A stretch of 64,000 nucleotides of DNA. It comes from 12-FULL-44-12b sp964348525 (GTDB lineage: Bacteria > Patescibacteriota > Minisyncoccia > Phycocordibacterales > Zambryskibacteraceae). The notes beneath the pieces were generated by a model, which worked only from the letters and a program-made list of their open reading frames with translations, made no database searches and was not told where the DNA came from. This document shows positions 31,496 through 41,640 of the stretch, piece after piece. A program made the translations under genes and the position numbers. Location of the stretch: positions 54,032 to 118,031 of the forward strand of contig CAYGCY010000001.1 in NCBI GenBank assembly GCA_964348525.1, written 5' to 3'. Position 1 is the stretch's first letter, and each line of letters begins with the position of its first letter.

Positions 31496-31531
31496 TCCGA
31501 ATCCGGAAAACGGAGTCGGAGGTTCGTTTTT
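31496..31531 (+). promoter_or_regulatory. Attenuator-like hairpin in the rpoB leader
   Basis: TCCGAATCCG pairs with CGGAGTCGGA (one mismatch) around loop GAAAA and is followed by GGTTCGTTTTT, the form of an intrinsic terminator 15 nt before the rpoB ATG. A smaller hairpin AGAGG/CCTCT lies at 31448-31463. Confidence 0.5.
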
Positions 31532-31546
31532 GTATTTTTATTTTAA

Positions 31547-34500
31547 ATGTCTAAAAAAACATCTGAAAGGCTAGCCGTAGGGGCAAGCCCAAAGAAGGTC
31601 TTCGGGAAATATAAGAAGCCTCTAATAGAGGTTCCTAATCTTGTAGAACTTCAGCTAAAAAGTTTCGACTGGTTTCTAAAGCACGGGTTAAAAGAAGTAT
31701 TTGAAGAATTCAAGACAATTAAAGATTTCACTGGGAAAAAGTTTGAGCTTCAATTTGTCTCTTTTGAACTTACTGAACCTAAAAATGACGAGTACCAAGC
31801 TAAAGATCAAAAAGTTTCTCACGAAGCTACTCTAAAGGCCAAGGTCAGACTGAAGAACCTACACCTAGGAACCGTGAAAGAGCAGGAAATATTTATGGCA
31901 GATATGCCACTTATGACTCCGCACGGTACTTTCATTATCTCAGGGATAGAGCGCGTTATTGTTCCTCAGCTCGCTCGTTCTTATGGAGTGTTGTTTAAAT
32001 CGCAAGAACTTCGCGGTAAAAAATATTTTGGAGCGAAAATTATTCCTTCAAGAGGGGCATGGTTAGAATTCGAAACAGACGCAGAGGGAGTTATTTTTGT
32101 TCGTATAGATAAAAAGAGAAAGTTTCCTGTGTCCACTCTTTTGAGAGCTTTCGGTGCGTCTACTGATGCTGAGCTTAAAAAGCTTTTTGCTAAAACAGAA
32201 GGCGCAGAACACTACTTGGCAAAAACCATAGCCAAAGATCACTCAAAAAACAGCGACGAAGCGTGTGTAGAAGTGCACAGAAGGCTTCGTGATGGCGATT
32301 TGGCTACAGTAGAAAATGCGAGAGAGTTTGTGAAATCGATTTTTGATGTAGAAAGATACGACCTTTCAAAGATTGGTAGATTTATGTTTAATAATCGTTT
32401 CAACAAAAAGACAACCGATGAAGAAGTAGGTAGAAGAACTATAAATCTAGAAGACCTTGTAACCATAATTGGTCACATAATTGATTTGAATAACACTCCG
32501 GACGCGCATGGAGATGACATAGACCATCTTGGCTCACGCCGAATAAGATCAGTAGGGGAACTTTTCCAGCAAAAAATTCGCGTTGGTATGTCTCAGATAA
32601 AAAGAAACATACAAAACAGAATGTCAGTGGTAGATGCAGATGTTACCTTGCCAGTGCAGTTTATTTCACCAAAACCTCTTCAGGCTCGTATAAAAGAATT
32701 TTTCACAACAAACCAACTTTCGCAATTTATGCAACAGACGAATGTTTTGGAAGAGGTGGAACATCTTCGTACTTTGTCTGCCCTTGGCCCAGGGGGTCTT
32801 AACCGCTCTCGTGCCGGCTTTGAAGTGCGTGACGTACATCCTTCGCATTACGGAAGGCTTTGTCCAATACAGACTCCAGAAGGTCAAAATATTGGCCTTA
32901 TTCTGCGCCTCACCACATACGCTAGGGTGAATGATTTCGGAATGATTGAAACCCCATACGCAAAAGTACACAACGGAAAACTTACAGGCGAGATTGTCTA
33001 CTTAAATGCGCAAGAAGAAGAGAATTATTTTATTGCTCACGCAGCTACTGATGTGGATGAAGAAGGAACTATCTCTGTAGAAAATGTAGAGGTGAGACAC
33101 AAGGGGGATCCTGTGACTGTAGAAAAAAAGCAGGTGCAATTTATGGATGTTGCAACTAATCAGGCATTTTCAATCGCTACTTCGATGATTCCTTTCCTTA
33201 ACCACGATGACTCAACAAGAGCTCTTATGGGATCGAATATGCAAAAGCAAGGAACCCCCTGCATATTGCCGGAAGCGCCTCTCGTTGCGACAGGAGTAGA
33301 AGGACAAGCTATAAGAGATACAGGAAGATTGATAATAGCTGAAGAAGCTGGAGTAGTTACATTTGTTGATGGCAAACACATAAAAGTAAAAAACGAAAAA
33401 GGCAAAGAAAAAGTATATAAACTAGTTAATTTTTCGAGAACAAACGGTTTTACAATATTCCACCAGCGCCCGATTGTTTCCGTGGAAGACAAAGTAAAGA
33501 AAGGACAGGTTATTGCCGACACCTCAACTTCTGATAATGGCCAAATGGCGATAGGACAAAATGTGCTGGTAGCATTTATGTCGTGGTCTGGATGGAACTA
33601 TGAAGACGCCATTGTTATTTCTGAAAGATTGGTTAGAGAGAATAAATTTACATCAATTCATATAGAAGAATTTGTAGTAAATGTAAGAGATACAAAACTT
33701 GGTCCTGAAGTTACGACATGTGATATCCCTAATGTAGGTGAAAACAAACTTAAGAACCTAGCCGAAGACGGCATTGTGCGAGTAGGAGCAGAAGTAAGGC
33801 CTGGAGATATATTGGTAGGCAAAATAACTCCAAAGGGGGAATCACAGCTTACTCCAGAAGAGAGACTCTTGAGGTCTTTGTTCGGAGAAAAAGCTCGTGA
33901 TGTAAAAGATACTTCAAAGAGAATGGAAGGAGGAAAGAGAGGAAGAATAGTATCTGTTCAGGTATTTTCTCGTGAAAAAGGGGACAAACTTGATTCAGGA
34001 ATTTTAAAAAGAATACATATAGAAGTAGCTCAACTCCGATCCGTCACAGTGGGAGATAAGCTGGCGGGACGCCACGGCAACAAGGGTGTTATCTCAAGAA
34101 TTTTGCCTCAGGAAGATATGCCTTATATGGCCGATGGTACTCCAATAGATGTGATACTCACTCCTCTTGGTGTGCCTTCTCGTATGAATTTGGGGCAAAT
34201 TCTTGAAATGCATTTAGGTCTTGCTGCTCACACCTTGAACTATCAGGCGATTGTTCCTCCTTTTGCAGGAGCAACAGATATTGAAATTAAGAAAGAGCTA
34301 GTAGAAGCTGGTTTTCCTGAATCCGGCAAAGTAAAACTTTATGACGGAAGAACAGGAGAAAAATTCGCACAGGACATAGCGATAGGCTATATGTATGTAT
34401 TAAAACTTCACCATATGGTGGAAGACAAGATACACATGCGCTCTATTGGCCCTTACTCTCTCATCACTCAACAGCCACTTGGAGGAAAAGCACAGAACGG

Positions 34501-34762
34501 TGGTCAGAGATTTGGAGAAATGGAAGTGTGGGCGCTTCTCGGCTACGGGGCTTCATATACGTTGCGTGAAATGTTGACTATTAAATCTGACGACATCATT
34601 GGCAGGTCAGCTGCCTTCGATTCAATCGTGAAGGGTGAGCGAATGAAAATGCCCGGAACGCCGGCGTCATTTAATGTGATGCTTCACAATTTAAGAGGTT
34701 TAGGGCTTGATGTGGTTCTTAAGAAAAAAGGTCGAAAGTCTTCTGAGGAGGAAGCCCAATAA
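31547..34762 (+). CDS. rpoB: RNA polymerase subunit beta
   Basis: The 1071-residue protein shows canonical beta motifs: LTEPKNDEYQAKDQKVSHEA early, the rifampicin pocket region TNQLSQFMQQTNVLEEVEHLRTLSALGPGGLNRSRAGFEVRDVH (shown piecewise: QTNVLEEVEHLRTLS, LGPGGLNRSRAGFEV), GQNVLVAFMSWSGWNYEDAI, and the C-terminal AQNGGQRFGEMEVWALLGYGA. It lacks the large lineage inserts of E. coli beta (1342 residues). In the rifampicin pocket the usual Asp516-position segment reads FMQQTNVLEE instead of FMDQNNPLSE, so the drug site is altered. rpoC follows after 18 nt. Confidence 0.96.
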   Translation: MSKKTSERLAVGASPKKVFGKYKKPLIEVPNLVELQLKSFDWFLKHGLKEVFEEFKTIKDFTGKKFELQFVSFELTEPKNDEYQAKDQKVSHEATLKAKVRLKNLHLGTVKEQEIFMADMPLMTPHGTFIISGIERVIVPQLARSYGVLFKSQELRGKKYFGAKIIPSRGAWLEFETDAEGVIFVRIDKKRKFPVSTLLRAFGASTDAELKKLFAKTEGAEHYLAKTIAKDHSKNSDEACVEVHRRLRDGDLATVENAREFVKSIFDVERYDLSKIGRFMFNNRFNKKTTDEEVGRRTINLEDLVTIIGHIIDLNNTPDAHGDDIDHLGSRRIRSVGELFQQKIRVGMSQIKRNIQNRMSVVDADVTLPVQFISPKPLQARIKEFFTTNQLSQFMQQTNVLEEVEHLRTLSALGPGGLNRSRAGFEVRDVHPSHYGRLCPIQTPEGQNIGLILRLTTYARVNDFGMIETPYAKVHNGKLTGEIVYLNAQEEENYFIAHAATDVDEEGTISVENVEVRHKGDPVTVEKKQVQFMDVATNQAFSIATSMIPFLNHDDSTRALMGSNMQKQGTPCILPEAPLVATGVEGQAIRDTGRLIIAEEAGVVTFVDGKHIKVKNEKGKEKVYKLVNFSRTNGFTIFHQRPIVSVEDKVKKGQVIADTSTSDNGQMAIGQNVLVAFMSWSGWNYEDAIVISERLVRENKFTSIHIEEFVVNVRDTKLGPEVTTCDIPNVGENKLKNLAEDGIVRVGAEVRPGDILVGKITPKGESQLTPEERLLRSLFGEKARDVKDTSKRMEGGKRGRIVSVQVFSREKGDKLDSGILKRIHIEVAQLRSVTVGDKLAGRHGNKGVISRILPQEDMPYMADGTPIDVILTPLGVPSRMNLGQILEMHLGLAAHTLNYQAIVPPFAGATDIEIKKELVEAGFPESGKVKLYDGRTGEKFAQDIAIGYMYVLKLHHMVEDKIHMRSIGPYSLITQQPLGGKAQNGGQRFGEMEVWALLGYGASYTLREMLTIKSDDIIGRSAAFDSIVKGERMKMPGTPASFNVMLHNLRGLGLDVVLKKKGRKSSEEEAQ

Positions 34763-34780
34763 GAAACTAAAGATAAAAAT

Positions 34781-37700
34781 ATGAAAGAAATAATAAATAC
34801 AAAAATGCAAAAGGACCACACGATTACAGACTTCGATACCTTACAGCTACGCCTCGCTTCTCCAGAAAGAATAAAAGAATGGTCTTATGGCGAGATTACC
34901 AAACCGGAAACCATAAACTACAGAACACAAAGAAGTGAAAGAAATGGTTTGTTTGATGAAAAAATCTTTGGTCCAGACAAAGACTTTGAATGTTATTGCG
35001 GAAAGTATCGTGGTATTCGATTCAAGGGGATAGTTTGTGAAAAATGTGGAGTGGAAATAACCCGTTCTATAGTGCGTAGAGAAAGAATGGGCCACATAGA
35101 ACTGGCTGCCCCCGTTTGTCATATTTGGTTTTTGAAGTCTATGCCTTCTCGCTTGGCCCTTATTACAGGAGTACCAGCAGGAGATTTAGAGAAGGTTATT
35201 TATTTCGCGGGCTACATTGTTACCAAAGTAAATATTGATGAGAAACAGAAAATTCTCAAAGACCTTGACTCTGAATTCAAAGCGAAAGTAAAAGCTCTGC
35301 AAGACGATAAATCAAAAGAGCATTTGAAAGGCTTATTCCAAGAGACAAAGAATGATATTGAATCTATTCAGGTTGGGAAAGTATTAGATGAAGTTGCTTA
35401 CCACACATTTTCTCTCAAATACAGTGCGTTATTTGAAGCGTCCATTGGATCAGACCCGTTGTTTGAGATGCTTAAAAATATTGATCTCAAAAAACTACTA
35501 GTCGAACTTGAAACTCACCTCGAAAAAGCCTCAGCCGCCGAAACTCCAAAGTTAATAAAAAGGATCTCTTTGATTCGCCAAATGATTTTAAACGGCATTC
35601 GTCCAGAATGGATGTTTTTGGTGAGAATTCCTGTTATCCCACCAGCCTTAAGGCCAATGGTGCCTCTTGATGGGGGGAGATACGCTACATCTGATGTGAA
35701 CGATCTTTACAGACGAGTCATAAACAGGAACAACCGTCTAAAGAAACTGAAAGAAATTTTTGCCCCAGATGTTATTTTGAGAAACGAAAAAAGAATCCTT
35801 CAGGAAGCGGTGGACGCTCTAATAGACAATACCATCAGACATTCGGGTGGAGCAGGAGCAGTCAACCAAAGCCAAAGAAGGCCTCTTAAATCTTTGTCGG
35901 ACAATCTAAAAGGCAAAAGGGGGTTGTTTAGACAGAATCTTTTAGGTAAGAGAGTGGATTATTCAGGAAGATCGGTGATTGTGGTAGGACCAGAGCTCAA
36001 TTTGGACGAGTGTGGTCTGCCTAAACATATGGCGCTTGAACTTTTCAAGCCTTTTGTAATTGCTGAATTGCTGAAAAGAGAGCTCGCCTACAACATAAGA
36101 GGTGCAGGAAGACTTATTGAGGATGGTATACCAGAAGTGTGGGCCATTCTTGAAGAAATCATTAAAGATAAATATGTACTCTTAAATCGCGCACCTACTC
36201 TTCACAGATTGTCCATTCAAGCATTCAAACCAATTCTTATTGAAGGAAATGCTATTCAAGTGCATCCTCTAGTATGTACAGCTTTCAACGCCGACTTCGA
36301 CGGAGACCAGATGGCCGTTCATGTGCCCCTTTCTCCGGAGGCGCAATTAGAAGCTCGTGAAATAATGGCTTCCAACAGAAACATCCTGAAGCCTGGATCT
36401 GGAGATCCTACCATCATCAACAAACTACTTGATGTTGTGCTTGGCTCTTTCTGGATGACCAAGATTCTTGAAGGGGAGCAAGGTGAGGGCAAGGCCTTTC
36501 CAAGTCCCAACAGCGCTGTAACCGCTTTCGATTTTGGAGAAGTTTCTTTGCGTGCAAAGATAAAAGTTTTGCCAAAAACAGATAACCCAAAATACAAAGA
36601 ATTTAACGGTCAGTTGTTTGAAACAACGATAGGAAGATTGTTATTCAATTCTGTTTTGCCAAGCGATTATCCGTTTGTAAATACGGCTATTGATAGAAAG
36701 AAAATGACCTCTTTAGTCGAGCATTTAATTTCGGTGTACGGCATCAGTGAGATTCCAAAGATTTTGGACAAAATAAAAGCATTTTCATTCAAATATGCAC
36801 TAGCTTCTGGTATAACGTGGGGGATAGATGATGTCAAAATCCCAGAAGGCAAGGGGGCCATCATAAAAGAGGCATTGAAAAAGTCTGAAAATGTAAAAGC
36901 TGAATTTAATCAGGGGCTTATTTCAGAAGAAGAGCGTTTAGAGAAAAGTGCCGAGATATGGCAAGGCGCAAAGGGGGAAGTAGAGAAACTTCTACCAGGA
37001 ACTCTCAATGAAAGAGATTCTGTGTATGACATGATTAACTCTGGTGCTAGAGGTTCAATCTCAAACATCACTCAGATGGTTGGAATGAAGGGTCTCATCA
37101 CAAATACGCAAGGAGAAACAATTGAGTTCCCGATTATTTCTTGTATGAAGGAAGGTTTGACGCCTATTGAATACTTCATTACTACTCACGGCTCCCGAAA
37201 AGGACTTACCGACACGGCTCTAAATACCGCAAGGGCGGGGTACCTTACTAGAAAGCTATTTGACGTGTCTCAAGATGTGGTAATTATGGAAGAAGATTGT
37301 GGTGCAAAGAAGGGTATAAGGATTTCTACTGAAACTGCTTCAGGCATTGAGATTTCTATGGTCAAAGTTTTGAAGGGTAGATTCTTGGCAGAGGATATTG
37401 TAGGGAAAGATGGTGAAGTTTTGTTTAAGAAAGGCCACTACGTTACTAAGGGTGATGCAGAAAAAGTTTCTGCAGCTGGGGTAAAAACAGTTGTTGTTAG
37501 GTCCCCGATGACTTGTGAGTCAGTTAGAGGAATATGTAAACATTGTTATGGGGCTGATCTTGGCAAGAACGAAATTATAGACGTAGGCGAAGCCGTCGGT
37601 ACAGTGGCTGCGCAAGCTATTGGTGAGCCGGGTACACAGCTTACTATGAGAACTTTCCACGCTGGAGGTATTGCTTCCGTTGGAGGAGACATCACTCAAG

Positions 37701-38476
37701 GTTTGCCACGTGTTGAGGAATTGTTTGAAAATAGAATGCCCAAAAACCCTGCGGTTATTGCTCATGTTGACGGCATGGTGTCTGAAATAAAGAAAGAGGC
37801 CAACGAAAAAATGATTGTACTTCTTCCAGAAGGAAAGTCTGCCAAAGAAGACAAAATTGAGTATGTAGTACCACCACATCGAGTGATAGTAGTGAAGGTG
37901 GGAGACAAGGTAAGTAAAGGAGACCTTCTAACTGATGGTTCTGCCGATTTGGATGAGTTGTTCAAATATGCCGGCAAAGAAAAAACACAGGAGTATCTAA
38001 TTAAAGAAATATCAAAGATATATGAGCTTCAAGGAGAATCGGTTTCAAGAAAGCATATGGAAGTTATCTTGAGACAAATGTTTTCAAGGAGAAAAATTAC
38101 AAGTCCTGGAGGCACTGACTTCTCAAGGGGTGACACCGTAGAGTACGAGGAATTTCTTGAAGCAAACAAAGTTGCTAGAGCTGAAGGAAATGATGAAGCA
38201 AAAGCAGAAGAACTTTTGATGGGTATTACAGAGGTTTCCTTGTCTAGAAAAAGCGTACTTTCATCTGCTTCGTTCCAGCACACAACAAGAGTCCTAATAT
38301 CAAATGCACTTCGTGCAAAAGATGACGAGCTTTTGGGCTTGAAAGAGAACGTAATAATCGGGAGACTAATCCCTGCTGGTACAGGATTTCCGGGAAGTCT
38401 CAAACAGCAGTCTATAGAAAAACTCCAAAAAGAACTTGATGAGAGGTATAGGTTTAACGAGCAAGGTTTAGAGTAG
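34781..38476 (+). CDS. rpoC: RNA polymerase subunit beta'
   Basis: The 1231-residue protein has the N-terminal zinc ribbon CYCGKYRGIRFKGIVCEKCG, the catalytic Mg-binding loop NADFDGDQMAVHVPLS, the bridge/trigger region GLTDTALNTARAGYLTRKL, the second zinc site CESVRGICKHCYGADL, and QAIGEPGTQLTMRTFHAGG. It completes the polymerase core with beta. It is shorter than E. coli beta' (1407). The gene sits between rpoB and dnaG with very short gaps, implying one long operon. Confidence 0.96.
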   Translation: MKEIINTKMQKDHTITDFDTLQLRLASPERIKEWSYGEITKPETINYRTQRSERNGLFDEKIFGPDKDFECYCGKYRGIRFKGIVCEKCGVEITRSIVRRERMGHIELAAPVCHIWFLKSMPSRLALITGVPAGDLEKVIYFAGYIVTKVNIDEKQKILKDLDSEFKAKVKALQDDKSKEHLKGLFQETKNDIESIQVGKVLDEVAYHTFSLKYSALFEASIGSDPLFEMLKNIDLKKLLVELETHLEKASAAETPKLIKRISLIRQMILNGIRPEWMFLVRIPVIPPALRPMVPLDGGRYATSDVNDLYRRVINRNNRLKKLKEIFAPDVILRNEKRILQEAVDALIDNTIRHSGGAGAVNQSQRRPLKSLSDNLKGKRGLFRQNLLGKRVDYSGRSVIVVGPELNLDECGLPKHMALELFKPFVIAELLKRELAYNIRGAGRLIEDGIPEVWAILEEIIKDKYVLLNRAPTLHRLSIQAFKPILIEGNAIQVHPLVCTAFNADFDGDQMAVHVPLSPEAQLEAREIMASNRNILKPGSGDPTIINKLLDVVLGSFWMTKILEGEQGEGKAFPSPNSAVTAFDFGEVSLRAKIKVLPKTDNPKYKEFNGQLFETTIGRLLFNSVLPSDYPFVNTAIDRKKMTSLVEHLISVYGISEIPKILDKIKAFSFKYALASGITWGIDDVKIPEGKGAIIKEALKKSENVKAEFNQGLISEEERLEKSAEIWQGAKGEVEKLLPGTLNERDSVYDMINSGARGSISNITQMVGMKGLITNTQGETIEFPIISCMKEGLTPIEYFITTHGSRKGLTDTALNTARAGYLTRKLFDVSQDVVIMEEDCGAKKGIRISTETASGIEISMVKVLKGRFLAEDIVGKDGEVLFKKGHYVTKGDAEKVSAAGVKTVVVRSPMTCESVRGICKHCYGADLGKNEIIDVGEAVGTVAAQAIGEPGTQLTMRTFHAGGIASVGGDITQGLPRVEELFENRMPKNPAVIAHVDGMVSEIKKEANEKMIVLLPEGKSAKEDKIEYVVPPHRVIVVKVGDKVSKGDLLTDGSADLDELFKYAGKEKTQEYLIKEISKIYELQGESVSRKHMEVILRQMFSRRKITSPGGTDFSRGDTVEYEEFLEANKVARAEGNDEAKAEELLMGITEVSLSRKSVLSSASFQHTTRVLISNALRAKDDELLGLKENVIIGRLIPAGTGFPGSLKQQSIEKLQKELDERYRFNEQGLE

Positions 38477-38488
38477 AATACTAATAAG

Positions 38489-40201
38489 ATGTCACGAGAG
38501 GTTGAACAAATAAAAGATCGCCTCGATATCGTGAGTGTAATCGGGGGATATTTAGAACTCCACAAAGCGGGGGCAAACTATAAAGCGAACTGTCCTTTTC
38601 ATCACGAAAAGACACCGTCGTTTTTCGTGTCTCCTGGGAGGAATACTTATTATTGCTTTGGATGTGGAGCAAAAGGGGACATTTTTACTTTCACCCAAGA
38701 AATGGAGGGGCTAGATTTTCGTGGTGCGTTAGAATTTCTAGCTCCAAAAGCGGGGGTTGAACTTAAAAAGGTATCTCCAAAAACGAGAGAAGAAAACGAC
38801 CGAGCGCTTCTGGCTTTAGAAGTAGCTACAAATTACTTTATAGAGCAACTGAAAAAACATTCTGACCCACTTCAATATCTTTTGAAAAGAGGGCTTACAA
38901 TAGAAACAATAGAAAAATTCAAATTAGGGTTTGCTCCGGCAGGATGGCGAAATTTGAGAGAGCACCTAAAATCTAACGGCTTTAGTGATACGGAGATGCT
39001 AAAGGCGGGGCTAATAAAAACTGGAGAAAAAGGAAATGAACCATACGATGTATTTAGAGAACGTATAATTTTTCCTCTTGCAGAATCTTCAGGTAGAGTA
39101 GTGGGCTTTTCTGGGCGGTCTCTTGATGAAGAAATTAATCCACCAAAGTATCTAAACAGTCCAGATTCAACATACTTTAGTAAAAGTGAATTACTCTATG
39201 GTCTTGATAAGGCAAAAAATGAAATAAGACAAAAAAACTTTTCTGTTCTAGTGGAAGGACAAATGGATCTTCTGATGTCTCATCAGGGAGGGGTCATAAA
39301 CACGGTGGCCGCCTCAGGCACCGCTGTCACCCCAAGGCATATTGAAAGATTACAAAAGATATCACCAAGAATCCTTATTGCGCTTGATGCTGACGGAGCA
39401 GGAGTGAAGAGCGCAATTCGTACTGCAATCATTGCCCTTGAAAAAGGTCTCGAGGTAAAGATAGCCAGCATGCGAGGGGGCAAGGATCCAGCAGATCTCA
39501 TTCTAAAAAATATCGAAGAATATAAGGATGTCTTGAGGAGTGCTCTCCCATTTGTGGAGTTTGTCCTTGGAATGATAATGAAGGAAAGCAGAGATGAGAG
39601 AACCATTGCCAAAAGAATAGAAAAAGAAATAGTTCCGCTTTTAGCGCTCATTCAAAGCTCAGTAGAAAGAGCACATACTATAAAAACTGTATCAGCAAAA
39701 GTAAAAATACCAGAAAGAGCCATAGAAGAAGATGTTGTGCGTTATAAGAGAAGCAAGGGCAAGGGAAGTACATATATAACAGGAGAGACAAAGAATGTGA
39801 GTCAAGCGGAGGTTTATAACCAGATAGAGAGGCACGCTGTTGGTTTATTGTTTGCAGAAGAGGCAGGCACGGCATTTCCCAAGAAAATAGGTGAGGAGTT
39901 TGGCTTCTTGAATGATGTTGAAAAAGGAGCTATAATTTCTCGTTACAAACCCGAACAGGAGAACCTGATTTTCGAGGTTGAAAACTACTACGGCAATGAT
40001 TTGTCCATAGAGACAAGCCGTTTATTGGAGGAGGTAATCCTCAATTTCAAAGAAGATGTGTTAAAAAAACGTTTAGTGGAGTTTACTCAGGCTCTTTCGC
40101 GTGCTGAAGAAAAAAAAGATAGCGTAGAAGCAAAAGAAATTTTGAAATCCATTCAAGAAACAAACTCTGGAAGAGAACAGCTCTTAAAAGATAAAAAATA
40201 A
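38489..40201 (+). CDS. dnaG: DNA primase DnaG
   Basis: The 570-residue protein begins with the CHC2 zinc-binding domain (CPFHHEKTPSFFVSPGRN, YYCFGCGAKGDIFTF), followed by the primase core with the TOPRIM motifs SVLVEGQMDLLM and ILIALDADGAGVKSA. The C-terminal helicase-binding part is short and divergent. It makes RNA primers for replication. It starts 12 nt after rpoC and ends 3 nt before rpoD, so primase, sigma factor and core polymerase are one cluster. Confidence 0.95.
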   Translation: MSREVEQIKDRLDIVSVIGGYLELHKAGANYKANCPFHHEKTPSFFVSPGRNTYYCFGCGAKGDIFTFTQEMEGLDFRGALEFLAPKAGVELKKVSPKTREENDRALLALEVATNYFIEQLKKHSDPLQYLLKRGLTIETIEKFKLGFAPAGWRNLREHLKSNGFSDTEMLKAGLIKTGEKGNEPYDVFRERIIFPLAESSGRVVGFSGRSLDEEINPPKYLNSPDSTYFSKSELLYGLDKAKNEIRQKNFSVLVEGQMDLLMSHQGGVINTVAASGTAVTPRHIERLQKISPRILIALDADGAGVKSAIRTAIIALEKGLEVKIASMRGGKDPADLILKNIEEYKDVLRSALPFVEFVLGMIMKESRDERTIAKRIEKEIVPLLALIQSSVERAHTIKTVSAKVKIPERAIEEDVVRYKRSKGKGSTYITGETKNVSQAEVYNQIERHAVGLLFAEEAGTAFPKKIGEEFGFLNDVEKGAIISRYKPEQENLIFEVENYYGNDLSIETSRLLEEVILNFKEDVLKKRLVEFTQALSRAEEKKDSVEAKEILKSIQETNSGREQLLKDKK

Positions 40202-40204
40202 TTT

Positions 40205-41452
40205 ATGGCCAAAGCAAAACCCAAAAAAACAAAAAAACCTTTAAAAAAGAAAAAGGCTAGTATTAAGAAACACAAAAAGCCGATAAAGAAAAAAAAGCCT
40301 GCTGTTACTAAAAAAGTAAAAAAATCAGTAAAAAAAGCAGTTGCAAAACTCGGAAAGGAAAAAATCTCAAAAAAGAATGATGCGGAGGTAAAAATAGAAA
40401 AGCTTCTTTCTCGTGGTAAAGAGAGAGGTTTTGTTACTTATGACCACATATTGAAAGAGTTTCCAAACCTAGAAAGAGACATTGTGTTTTTAGACCACCT
40501 GTATGAAAAACTTCAGACTGCTGGTGTTGATGTTTTAGAAGGCGGAGGGCTTTTAGATATTTCATCCCCAGATGAATTGGTTCATAAAAAATATGAATAT
40601 GGAGGGAGATCAGAAGGCACCTTTGACTCAATACAAATGTATTTGAGAGAAATTGGTCAGTACCCACTCATTGCCGGTTCTCAAGAAAAAGAACTTGCAA
40701 GGAGGATAGAGGCTGGAGACGAAGAGGCAAAAAATTTATTGGCAAAAGCCAACTTGAGACTGGTGGTTTCTATTGCTAAAAAATATGCGAATCGTAGTCC
40801 TGATTTAACGCTTCTCGATCTTATTCAGGAAGGCAACCTAGGGCTGTTTAAAGCGGTAGATAAGTTTGACTGGACCAAAGGATTTAAGTTCTCTACTTAC
40901 GCTACTTGGTGGATAAGGCAGGCCATTACTCGTGCGTTAGCAGACCAGTCTCGTACTATACGCGTGCCGGTTCACATGGTGGAAACTATTGCTAAATACA
41001 AGCAGGTAGTAAGAAGACTTACACAGGACTTGGGTCGCGATCCACTGCCCGAAGAAATAGCAACCGAAATGAACATGGAAGTCGAAAAAATTTATCAAAT
41101 AGAAAAAATAGACCAAGCTACAGTTTCTCTTGAGTCTCCTGTGGGGGATGATGGAGAAGATGGTAAAAGCAAGCTGGGGGATTTTGTGGCAGACGATAAA
41201 ATACTTTCACCAGATCAGGAATCTTCGAGGAGAATAGTGCAAGACCAAGTGCGCGAAATCCTAAACGAATTACCTCCAAAGGAGCGAAAAATTTTAGAAA
41301 TGCGCTATGGATTGGGCGATGGGTTTACTCATACTTTAGAGGAAGTGGGGAAGGTGTTTGGAGTTACTCGTGAAAGAATTCGTCAGATTGAGGCAAAGGC
41401 TCTAGAGAAAATAAGACAGCATGAGAAGATAAATAGATTGAAGGGGCATTAA
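40205..41452 (+). CDS. rpoD: Primary sigma factor, sigma70 / RpoD
   Basis: The 415-residue protein opens with an extremely Lys-rich tail (about residues 1-55), then a region 1.1-like domain (about 58-115). Regions 2-4 are canonical: YLREIGQYPLIAGSQEKELA, NLRLVVSIAKKYANRSPDLTL, DLIQEGNLGLFKAVDKFDW, FSTYATWWIRQAITRAL, RTIRVPVHMVETI, and region 4.2 FGVTRERIRQIEAKALEKIR. It directs polymerase to the TTGACA/TATAAT promoters seen throughout the window. A family-2 element follows. Confidence 0.95.
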   Translation: MAKAKPKKTKKPLKKKKASIKKHKKPIKKKKPAVTKKVKKSVKKAVAKLGKEKISKKNDAEVKIEKLLSRGKERGFVTYDHILKEFPNLERDIVFLDHLYEKLQTAGVDVLEGGGLLDISSPDELVHKKYEYGGRSEGTFDSIQMYLREIGQYPLIAGSQEKELARRIEAGDEEAKNLLAKANLRLVVSIAKKYANRSPDLTLLDLIQEGNLGLFKAVDKFDWTKGFKFSTYATWWIRQAITRALADQSRTIRVPVHMVETIAKYKQVVRRLTQDLGRDPLPEEIATEMNMEVEKIYQIEKIDQATVSLESPVGDDGEDGKSKLGDFVADDKILSPDQESSRRIVQDQVREILNELPPKERKILEMRYGLGDGFTHTLEEVGKVFGVTRERIRQIEAKALEKIRQHEKINRLKGH

Positions 41453-41461
41453 AATCCGTTC

Positions 41462-41610
41462 GTATTAGTATTCGCCAATCACGGATAAACCGGCCCAGCG
41501 GCCGGTTTTCCTGTCGCTCAGCTCGCCAGAGTCAAGAGCCCTCGCTTCGCTCAGGGCAGATTGACTCACCGTGCTGGCTCGCTTCCGCAACGATTGGCGA
41601 ATACTAATAC
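41462..41610. repeat. Family-2 three-way-junction element, copy B
   Basis: A 19-bp perfect outer stem (41462-41480 with 41592-41610) ends in CCAATC/GATTGG as in copy A. The inner hairpin is AAACCGGCC-CAGC-GGCCGGTTT: same 9-bp length and same CAGC loop, wholly different stem. The strands CTGTCGCTCAG and CTTCCGCAACGATTGG match copy A; the long arm contains GAGTCAA/TTGACTC and GCCCT/AGGGC helices. Confidence 0.85.
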
Positions 41611-41626
41611 TCACTCAAAGTTAAGG

Positions 41627-41632
41627 TAAAAT
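41627..41632 (+). promoter_or_regulatory. -10 hexamer TAAAAT, leaderless-type
   Basis: Ends 8 nt before the ATG at 41641; no Shine-Dalgarno sequence. Confidence 0.45.
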
Positions 41633-41640
41633 ATAAATAT

